From assembly GCA_903861445.1 (NCBI GenBank), contig CAIOUK010000163.1:1-6370 (forward strand): DNA of 6,370 bases, read 5' to 3'. Each line of letters starts with the position of its first letter. Position 1 is the stretch's first letter. The translations under genes and the position numbers were made by a program. Below, in pieces: positions 1-5,099 of this stretch. The notes beneath the pieces were generated by a model. It saw only the letters and a program-made list of their open reading frames with translations. It was not told the DNA's origin and did no database searches. Source of the stretch: an uncultured Verrucomicrobia subdivision 3 bacterium. Its GTDB lineage: Bacteria; Verrucomicrobiota; Verrucomicrobiia; Limisphaerales; UBA11358.

Positions 1-58
1 GATTGATTGATCAAGAAGCATTTGATCGCTTCTCTAACGATATCTTTTACATTCCATT

Positions 59-832
59 TTACAAAGTTCCTTCGTTCGCGCCGCCGAGAATTTTCGCCAG
101 CGCGTTTTTTTTGCTGCCGGACGCGATGACGAGCGGAATGCCTGAACGCACGGCGATTTTCGCCGCGTCAATTTTTGACTTCATACCGCCGACCGCCGTT
201 TCGCTCGTTGTGCCACCGGCCATATCCTGAACCGTCGCGTCAATCTTCTCGATAACGGAAAGCGTCCGCGCGTTTTTCTTCCCAAAATTTTCGATGACGC
301 CGTCCACGGTCGTCAGAATCACCAGCAAATCTGCTGGCAACAGCGAGGCGACGAGCGCAGATAATTTGTCGTTGTCGCCGAACTTGATTTCCGTGAATGA
401 CACCGCGTCATTTTCGTTGATGATGGGAACGACACCGCGCCCAAGCAGCGTGACGAGCGTATTGCGCGCGTTGAGATGGCGTTCGTGATGTTCCAAATCT
501 TCGTGCGTCAGCAAAACTTGCGCGACGACGAGACCGTGCGCGGCGAAAAGTTTTTCATAAACCGCCATGAGCCGTGTCTGGCCGACAGCGGCGCAGGCTT
601 GTTTTTCCGCGAGGTCAGTCGGACGCGTTTTGTAGCCGAGCGCGCCCATACCGGCGCCGACGGCGCCGCTGGTGACGACCACGACTTCCTTGCCCGCCTT
701 CCGCAGCGCCGCAACCTGCGCGACGATTTGCTCAAGCTGCGTGGGATCAATCAACTTCCGGCTGTCGGTTAGGACACCAGTGCCGAGCTTGACCACGATG
801 CGCGTGGCGGATTTGAGGGCGGTGCGATGCAC
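59..832 (-). CDS. proB: Glutamate 5-kinase, short form without PUA domain
   Basis: This cytoplasmic enzyme phosphorylates L-glutamate with ATP to give gamma-glutamyl phosphate, the first step of proline synthesis. The 257 residues form a single amino-acid-kinase domain. Visible motifs are the N-terminal VVKLGTG with Lys15, SGAVGAG (55-61), INEND (138-142), FGDND (151-155), the LTTVDG strand (173-178) and GGMKSK (215-220); these match the phosphate-, glutamate- and ATP-binding segments of the family. The protein ends about 30 residues after the kinase core. It therefore lacks the C-terminal PUA domain of the roughly 367-residue E. coli enzyme, a form known in other bacteria. The start is GTG at 832: an in-frame TAG lies four codons upstream, and the family motif begins at residue 12. 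I see no clear Shine-Dalgarno site. It lies 69 bases downstream of ptsI on the same strand with no terminator between, so co-transcription is plausible. The usual partner proA is not visible; if adjacent, it lies beyond position 1. Confidence 0.95.
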   Translation of the reverse strand: MHRTALKSATRIVVKLGTGVLTDSRKLIDPTQLEQIVAQVAALRKAGKEVVVVTSGAVGAGMGALGYKTRPTDLAEKQACAAVGQTRLMAVYEKLFAAHGLVVAQVLLTHEDLEHHERHLNARNTLVTLLGRGVVPIINENDAVSFTEIKFGDNDKLSALVASLLPADLLVILTTVDGVIENFGKKNARTLSVIEKIDATVQDMAGGTTSETAVGGMKSKIDAAKIAVRSGIPLVIASGSKKNALAKILGGANEGTL

Positions 833-901
833 GCGGAGAAGCTAAAAGATTTTACGCAGCCGGGGAATGCAAAACTTGCGAGGCTGATTCCGAATCGCGC
901 C

Positions 902-2677
902 TCAAACCTTGTTCTCAAACAGGCTGGGCGCCGTCTGGCGGGCGAACTCGACGCAGCGGGCAGCGATTTCCGTGGGCGATTCGCTGGCCAGCGCGAATTT
1001 TGCCAGTTCCCGCGCCTCGTCCAGTTTGACGCGGCGGATCATGTATTTCACCTGATCCAGCACGGCGGGCGCGGCGCTCAATTCATCCACGCCGAGGCCG
1101 AGCAACAGCGGCGTGAGCACCGGGTCGCCGGCGATCTCACCGCAGACGCCGGCCCAGATGCCGTTGGCGTGCGCGGCGTCCACAGTCATCTTGATGAGCC
1201 GTAAAATCGCCGGGTGTGTCGGTTCGTAGAGGTGCGAAACTTTTTCATTCGTGCGATCGGCGGCGAGCGTGTATTGGATCAAATCGTTTGAGCCGATGCT
1301 GAAAAATTTCACCTTTTTCGCGAGTGTGTCGGCGATGAGCGCGGCGGAGGGGATTTCAATCATCGCGCCGATTTCCAAATTTTCGGCGAACGGAATTTTT
1401 TCGGCGCGCAACTCGGCCTTGCATTTTTCCAAAAGCGCGTTGGCTTGATTTAATTCGTCCAAACCCGAAATCATCGGATACATCATCTTGATGTTGCCCT
1501 CGGCGCTGGCGCGGAGGATGGCGCGGAGTTGGGCGCGGAACATTTCCGGCTGCGCGAGGCAGAAACGAATCGCGCGCCAGCCGAGAAAGGGATTCATCTC
1601 TTGCGCGAGCTGAAGGTGCGAGGCGAATTTATCGCCGCCCAAATCCAGCGTGCGGATGATGACGGAATGGGGTTTGAGCGCAGCGGCGACCTGACGATAA
1701 ACTTGAAACTGTTCTTCCTCGGTCGGCAACCGGTCGCGGTTGATGAAGAGAAATTCCGTGCGGAACAGGCCCACGCCTTCCGCGCCGTGCGCGAGGACGG
1801 CTTCAATATCGTTCTGATCTTCAATGTTTGCTGAAAGATGAACGGTCTTGCCGTCGAGCGTGATGGCGGGCTGGTGCTGGACTTCGCGCAGTTTCTCGTC
1901 AAGCGAGGCCTTGATTTTGGCGAGCTGGCCGTATTCGAAAAGCGTCTGGTCGGTGGGATTAACGATGACCGTGCCGTTGTAGCCATCGAGCAAGGCGTAG
2001 TCGCCCGTCTCCAGTTCCTCGCTGATGTTCTGTGCGCCGACGATGGCGGGAATATCCAGCGAACGCGCGAGAATGGCGGTGTGTGAAGTCTTGCCGCCGA
2101 TATCGGTGACGAAGCCGAGGACAAATTTTTTGTCCAACTGCGCGGTCATGGACGGACTCAAATCGTGGCCGACGAGAATGCAGGGTTCGTTCAGATGCTT
2201 CAGGTCGAAGGCATCTTTGACTTCCAGCAAATTGTCCAGCACGCGGCCGGTGAGGTCGCGCAAATCGGCGGCGCGCTCGCGGAGATATTCGTCCTCGACC
2301 GCTTCCAGCACGGCGATGTAGCGATCGGACGCGGTATGAAAAGCGTAATCGGCGTTGGCCTTCTGTTCGCGAATGATTTTGATGACTTCCTCGATGAGCA
2401 CGCGGTCTTCGAGCATTAGCAGGTGCGCGTCAAAAATATCCGCCTCGCTGGAACTCATCGTCTGCGAAACACGGCGCTGGACTTCGGTAATCTGCTGGCG
2501 CGTGCGGACGAGCGATTGCTCAAAGCGCTTCACCTCGGCTTCGATGCCGGTGGCGGGAATTTCGCGGTGCGCGATGACGTGGCGCGCCTGATGCAGGACT
2601 AAAACTTTACCTCGGCACACGCCCGCCGAAACGGGGATGCCGCGATAAATTTTTTCGCCTTTGACTTGCCCTGACAT
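902..2677 (-). CDS. ptsI: Phosphoenolpyruvate-protein phosphotransferase (PTS enzyme I)
   Basis: Enzyme I takes phosphate from phosphoenolpyruvate onto a histidine and passes it to HPr, the first step of the cytoplasmic PTS relay. The 591 residues are close to the 575 of E. coli enzyme I, and there is no N-terminal GAF domain, which argues against PtsP. In order, I see the N-terminal GIPVSAGVCRGK, an HPr-binding helical region (about 45-150), and the phosphohistidine segment GGKTSHTAIL with His199. The PEP-binding TIM barrel follows, with GLFRTEF (Arg306), RTLDLGGDK (Arg342), MIEIPSA (Glu441), GSNDLIQYT (Asp465) and VCGEIAGD with the catalytic Cys512. All key residues are present. The ATG start at 2677 gives the normal N-terminus, although no good Shine-Dalgarno site precedes it. 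No HPr or enzyme II gene lies within the window. The role, sugar uptake or a regulatory PTS, cannot be decided from this sequence. Confidence 0.96.
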   Translation of the reverse strand: MSGQVKGEKIYRGIPVSAGVCRGKVLVLHQARHVIAHREIPATGIEAEVKRFEQSLVRTRQQITEVQRRVSQTMSSSEADIFDAHLLMLEDRVLIEEVIKIIREQKANADYAFHTASDRYIAVLEAVEDEYLRERAADLRDLTGRVLDNLLEVKDAFDLKHLNEPCILVGHDLSPSMTAQLDKKFVLGFVTDIGGKTSHTAILARSLDIPAIVGAQNISEELETGDYALLDGYNGTVIVNPTDQTLFEYGQLAKIKASLDEKLREVQHQPAITLDGKTVHLSANIEDQNDIEAVLAHGAEGVGLFRTEFLFINRDRLPTEEEQFQVYRQVAAALKPHSVIIRTLDLGGDKFASHLQLAQEMNPFLGWRAIRFCLAQPEMFRAQLRAILRASAEGNIKMMYPMISGLDELNQANALLEKCKAELRAEKIPFAENLEIGAMIEIPSAALIADTLAKKVKFFSIGSNDLIQYTLAADRTNEKVSHLYEPTHPAILRLIKMTVDAAHANGIWAGVCGEIAGDPVLTPLLLGLGVDELSAAPAVLDQVKYMIRRVKLDEARELAKFALASESPTEIAARCVEFARQTAPSLFENKV

Positions 2678-2762
2678 AAGATTTTAACAAGAAATAACCG
2701 AGCTTGATGAGCTTGAAAAGCCTTTCCGTTCAAAATTTGGAAAAATCTTTGTGACAATAAAA

Positions 2763-2783
2763 AAGCCCGCTCGGGGCGGGCTT
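2763..2783 (-). terminator. Intrinsic terminator downstream of efp
   Basis: An 8-bp perfect stem, AAGCCCGC (2763-2770) pairing with GCGGGCTT (2776-2783), encloses a 5-base loop. Read on the minus strand, the stem is followed by a T-rich tail TTTTATTGTC (2762-2753), and the stem itself ends in TT. This fits a rho-independent terminator for efp and separates it from ptsI. The plus-strand side has only a weak T tail, and the other genes approaching from that side are far away, so I assign it to the minus strand. Confidence 0.88.
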
Positions 2784-2800
2784 GAAAATTTTGAATTTCA

Positions 2801-2839
2801 AATGGCGAATTCCGAATTGGAAATTCGCCATTCGGAATT
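2801..2839. repeat. Overlapping inverted repeats after efp
   Basis: Two perfect inverted repeats share bases. The first pairs AATGGCGAATT (2801-2811) with AATTCGCCATT (2822-2832), 11 bp with a 10-base loop. The second pairs AATTCCGAAT (2808-2817) with ATTCGGAATT (2830-2839), 10 bp with a 12-base loop. They cannot form together. The element starts two bases past the efp stop codon and stops 17 bases short of the terminator stem. Its composition, alternating GAATT/AATTC blocks, looks like an interspersed intergenic repeat, but only one copy is in this window, so repetition elsewhere in the genome is inference. Confidence 0.6.
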
Positions 2840-2841
2840 GT

Positions 2842-3399
2842 TCACGCGCGTTCCATGTATTTGCCGGTGCGCGTATCAATGCGGATTTTTTCGCCGGTCT
2901 TGATGAACAGCGGCGCCTGCATGGTGATGCCGGTCTCGACGGTGATGGCCTTCTGCACGTTGTTGGCGGAATCGCCGCGCACACCTTCCGGCGCGTCGGT
3001 GACGGTGAGGATGACGCTGGCGGGGATTTCCACGGTCACGGCTTTTTCCTCAACGAACGTCACGGTCACTTCGCCGTTTTCCACGAGATAATTTTTGGCA
3101 TCGCCGACGAGTTCCGCCGTGAGCGTCACGGTTTCGTAAGTTGTCGGGTCGGTGAACACATAATCTTCGCCGTCTTTGTAGCTGAATTCCATCTTGGTGG
3201 TGATCATCGGCACCGGCTCGATTTTTTCGGTCGAGCTGAGGCGGATGTCCGAGGATTTGCCGGTGCGGATGCTGCGCAGCGAGGCCTGCACGAAGGCGCG
3301 CAGGTTGCCGGGCGTGCGATGCTGGAAATCCAGCACCACGCAGATGTCGCCGTTGTAATTGATCGCCATGCCACGGCGAAGGTCGTTTGCTGTTGCCAT
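2842..3399 (-). CDS. efp: Translation elongation factor P with Asn at the loop tip
   Basis: EF-P binds between the ribosomal P and E sites and rescues ribosomes stalled on consecutive prolines. The 185-residue length is normal for the family. Three beta-barrel domains can be recognised: an N-terminal KOW-like domain (about 1-65, with NDLRRGMAINYNG), a central OB domain (about 68-130), and a C-terminal OB domain with ITMQAPLFIKTGEKIRIDTR and the ending TGKYMERA. The domain I loop reads HRTPGNLRAF, so the residue aligned with E. coli Lys34 is Asn32. The usual lysine or arginine modifications are therefore not possible at that position. The frame stays open upstream to 3504, but family similarity begins at the ATG at 3399, and the extra 35 residues look like translated leader. 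The leader just upstream is A/T-rich with no Shine-Dalgarno site. The gene is divergent from nrdR and ends in its own terminator. I see no epmA, epmB or earP nearby. Confidence 0.95.
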   Translation of the reverse strand: MATANDLRRGMAINYNGDICVVLDFQHRTPGNLRAFVQASLRSIRTGKSSDIRLSSTEKIEPVPMITTKMEFSYKDGEDYVFTDPTTYETVTLTAELVGDAKNYLVENGEVTVTFVEEKAVTVEIPASVILTVTDAPEGVRGDSANNVQKAITVETGITMQAPLFIKTGEKIRIDTRTGKYMERA

Positions 3400-3497
3400 A
3401 AAAATAATTGTTTTTGTTTCTCTAAAAAATGAGTTGCACAGCTTATCTGCATAAAGGCCGAAGGCAAGACGCTTTTGCGTGATTCGGCGGGCATTCC

Positions 3498-3525
3498 TTG
3501 ACACCCCAAATCATTGTGTGATACA
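3498..3525 (+). promoter_or_regulatory. Predicted sigma70-type promoter of nrdR
   Basis: A perfect -35 hexamer TTGACA (3498-3503) is followed after 16 bases by GATACA (3520-3525), which matches TATAAT at three positions. It is preceded by TG one base upstream (3517-3518), giving an extended -10. Transcription would start near 3532 and leave a leader of roughly 23 bases before the nrdR ATG. The -10 match is modest, so the call rests mainly on the -35, the spacing and the extended TG. The promoter lies in the divergent spacer shared with efp, whose own promoter I could not identify. Confidence 0.5.
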
Positions 3526-3554
3526 AAAAGGCAGCCACAATTAGCAGTGGTTTT

Positions 3555-4010
3555 ATGCGTTGCCCCAAATGCGGATGTCAGGACGACAAGGTCATTGACT
3601 CGCGTGCCTCCCGAGAAGGTGCGACCATTCGCCGCCGCCGCGAATGCGCCGCGTGCCAGCATCGCTTCACCACTTATGAGGAAGTCGAACACGAAGGACT
3701 GATGGTGCTCAAGCGCGACGGACGTCACGAGGAATTTTCCCGCGAAAAACTGCTTTCCGGTATCCGCAAAGCCTGTCAGAAACGTCCCGTCTCGCCGAAA
3801 GCGATGGAAGATTTGGTGGATCACATCGTCGCCACCGTCACCGTCAAATTTGAAGCCGAAGTGCCCGGCGAATTCATTGGCACGATGGTCATGGAAGGAT
3901 TGCGCGAACTGGATGAAGTTGCTTACGTTCGCTTTGCCAGCGTTTATCGGCGGTTTGCGGAAGCCACGGACTTTGTGCAGGAAGTCAAAAAACTGGAGGC
4001 GGCGAAATGA
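3555..4010 (+). CDS. nrdR: Transcriptional repressor NrdR
   Basis: NrdR represses ribonucleotide reductase genes by sensing ATP and dATP and binding paired NrdR boxes at their promoters. The 151 residues match the family length. An N-terminal zinc ribbon has its four cysteines at 3, 6, 31 and 34 (MRCPKCG and ECAACQHRFTTYE), with the basic stretch IRRRRE (25-30) between the pairs. An ATP-cone domain spans about 49-139 and includes VLKRDGRHEEFSREKLLSGIRKA and the conserved VAYVRFASVYRRF. The ATG at 3555 gives the standard start directly at the first zinc knuckle. The ribosome-binding site is weak. The stop codon overlaps the ATG of the next gene by four bases. No nrdA, nrdB or nrdJ target is in the window, so the regulated genes lie elsewhere. 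Confidence 0.97.
   Translation: MRCPKCGCQDDKVIDSRASREGATIRRRRECAACQHRFTTYEEVEHEGLMVLKRDGRHEEFSREKLLSGIRKACQKRPVSPKAMEDLVDHIVATVTVKFEAEVPGEFIGTMVMEGLRELDEVAYVRFASVYRRFAEATDFVQEVKKLEAAK
3995..3999 (+). promoter_or_regulatory. Shine-Dalgarno site for the gene at 4007
   Basis: GGAGG lies inside the last codons of nrdR, seven bases before the ATG at 4007. It is the clearest ribosome-binding site in the window and fixes the start of the unknown gene, supporting real translation of that frame and coupling to nrdR. Confidence 0.75.
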
Positions 4011-4555
4011 TCGCGCTCCACACCGACTGCCTGCTCTTCCAACTCTCCAACGGCGAAAGCGTGCCCTGTTCGCCGGGCATGATTGCCGTTGAAATCGTCG
4101 GCGGCGGGGACAGCCAGCTCGAACCCGAATTACTTCAGCATGCCGCCGCGAGCGTGTTTCATTATTTCAAAATCGAACTGGAGCGCGAGATCGTCACCGT
4201 CGGCGAATTTTCCCTCGCGCTCGAAAAAGTCCTGCATCACCTCGGTTACATCATCCACGCTGGCGGGCCGGAGGCCGCGATTCACGATACGGATCTGGCG
4301 CGGCTCATTCATGAAACCGGCGACAGTCTGGAACTCTTTTTCTTTCCGCGCCTGCGTGACGAACTCCGCGGGCAACTCCGCCAGTCGCCGCGCGTCGTGC
4401 GTTTTCGCGGGCTGCGCGGCTGCGTGAAGCAGATTGCCGGCGCGCGGCGCTGGAGCAGCCGCTGCGAACAACTTCAGGATCAGATCGTCGAATTCCTTCG
4501 CCAGTGCATGACCAGCGAGACGGAGAAACCCGGCTGCGCGCTCGTGGTGGAATAA
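4007..4555 (+). CDS. Uncharacterised protein translationally coupled to nrdR
   Basis: I do not recognise this 182-residue protein. Its ATG overlaps the nrdR TGA as ATGA and has a GGAGG seven bases upstream, which strongly supports it as a real gene expressed with nrdR. No signal peptide or membrane segment is visible, so it is probably cytoplasmic. The N-terminal 30 residues look like beta strands (DCLLFQLSNGESVPC, then MIAVEIVGGG). A mixed helical middle follows (about 38-85) with FHYFKIELEREIVTVGEF and VLHHLGYIIHAGG. The C-terminal half is basic and probably helical: FFFPRLRDELRGQLR (111-125), then an Arg-rich stretch RVVRFRGLRGCVKQ (129-142). Cysteines at 8, 21, 139, 153, 167 and 177 do not form a clear zinc motif. 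It could be a regulatory partner of NrdR or an unrelated passenger; nothing in the sequence decides. Codon composition resembles its neighbours, so recent transfer is not suggested. Confidence 0.8.
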   Translation: MIALHTDCLLFQLSNGESVPCSPGMIAVEIVGGGDSQLEPELLQHAAASVFHYFKIELEREIVTVGEFSLALEKVLHHLGYIIHAGGPEAAIHDTDLARLIHETGDSLELFFFPRLRDELRGQLRQSPRVVRFRGLRGCVKQIAGARRWSSRCEQLQDQIVEFLRQCMTSETEKPGCALVVE

Positions 4556-4560
4556 AAAAT

Positions 4561-4639
4561 AACCGCGAAATACACGAAACACGCGAACTAAAACGAAGGA
4601 TGATTTTTTCCTTTCGCGTATTTGGCGTATTTCGCAGTT
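4561..4639. repeat. Long imperfect inverted repeat made of 9-base units
   Basis: Two 27-base arms, 4561-4587 and 4613-4639, are reverse complements at 23 of 27 positions and flank a 25-base centre. The left arm and its edge contain three degenerate 9-base units: CGCGAAATA (4564-4572), CACGAAACA (4573-4581) and CGCGAACTA (4582-4590). The right side mirrors them as TTTCGCGTA, TTTGGCGTA and TTTCGCAGT (4612-4638). The element fills almost the whole 92-base gap between the unknown gene and the HIT gene. There is no long T tail after the right arm, so it is not a standard terminator. It resembles interspersed intergenic repeats I associate with PVC-group genomes, but copy number cannot be judged from one window. 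Confidence 0.75.
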
Positions 4640-4647
4640 TGAAATTT

Positions 4648-4992
4648 ATGAGCAAAACTCTCTTTGAAAAAATCGCCGCGCGCGAAATTCCGGCGCAAAT
4701 CGTGTTTGAAGACGACCTTGTGCTCGCCATCCGCGACATCCATCCGCAGGCGCCGACGCACCTTTTAATTTTTCCGAAGCAGCCGGTGCCGCGTATCGCC
4801 GAGGCCACGCCGGACGACCACAAGCTGCTTGGCCACCTGTTGCTGAAGGCCGCCGAGGTTGCGGCCAAAGTCGGCTTGGAAAAATCCGGCTACCGCCTCG
4901 TCATCAACAATGGCGCGGACGGCGGCGAGACCGTGCCGCACCTGCATTGCCACATTCTTGGCGGACGGCAGCTGGCCTGGCCGCCCGGCTGA
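4648..4992 (+). CDS. HIT-family (HINT-like) nucleotide phosphoramidase/hydrolase
   Basis: Proteins of the HINT branch of the histidine-triad family cleave nucleoside phosphoramidates and acyl-adenylates; their cellular role in bacteria is poorly defined. The 114 residues match family length. Visible features are the start MSKTLFEKIAAREIPA, IHPQAPTHLLIFPK with His38, GYRLVINNG with Asn87, and the triad HLHCH with His98, His100 and His102, where His100 is the expected nucleophile. The C-terminus GGRQLAWPPG is nearly that of human HINT1. The frame is open further upstream, with ATGs at 4504 and 4600, but those extensions translate the end of the previous gene and the inverted repeat and have no family counterpart, so I chose 4648. 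No Shine-Dalgarno site is obvious. The gene lies 92 bases after the unknown gene and 107 bases before the pilus/secretion ATPase gene. Confidence 0.94.
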   Translation: MSKTLFEKIAAREIPAQIVFEDDLVLAIRDIHPQAPTHLLIFPKQPVPRIAEATPDDHKLLGHLLLKAAEVAAKVGLEKSGYRLVINNGADGGETVPHLHCHILGGRQLAWPPG

Positions 4993-5099
4993 TGCTTCCG
5001 CGCGAACCATTTGTCGGCATTGACTTTTTCTGGCGTTAGTTAAAACTTTCCCGCCCGCGTTTCCTGAATGTAACAATCAGCGGACGTGGCATAAATTTT

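Noticed and set aside
1..21. Possible start of a downstream minus-strand gene (ATG at 21-19), perhaps proA
   Set aside because: Only seven codons are visible and no family motif can be read, so the gene cannot be identified from this window.
9..33. Two small overlapping inverted repeats after proB (GATCAA/TTGATC and AGAAGC/GCTTCT)
   Set aside because: The stems are six bases with no T tail, so they do not support a terminator, and such short palindromes are expected by chance.
2681..2686. TAAAAT on the minus strand as the -10 of a ptsI promoter
   Set aside because: It ends only a few bases before the ATG, so the transcript would start inside the gene, and there is no -35 at the right distance.
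2782..3432. 216-residue plus-strand open frame opposite efp
   Set aside because: It lies antisense to the well-supported efp gene and its 3' repeat. Its His/Asp/Gly/Phe-rich low-complexity product is typical of a shadow frame.
3400..3504. Longer EF-P start adding 35 residues
   Set aside because: The extension has no counterpart in EF-P, whose N-terminus matches the ATG at 3399, and it runs into the divergent promoter region.
3501..3519. ACAC...GTGT palindrome in the nrdR promoter as a possible NrdR box
   Set aside because: The arms are only four bases with an 11-base gap, not the 8-base gap of the 16-base NrdR box, and no second box sits beside it. Autoregulation is not supported.
5020..5042. 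TTGACT as the -35 of a promoter for the GspE/PilB gene
   Set aside because: No hexamer resembling TATAAT lies 16-18 bases downstream; the sequence there is AAAACT or AAACTT.
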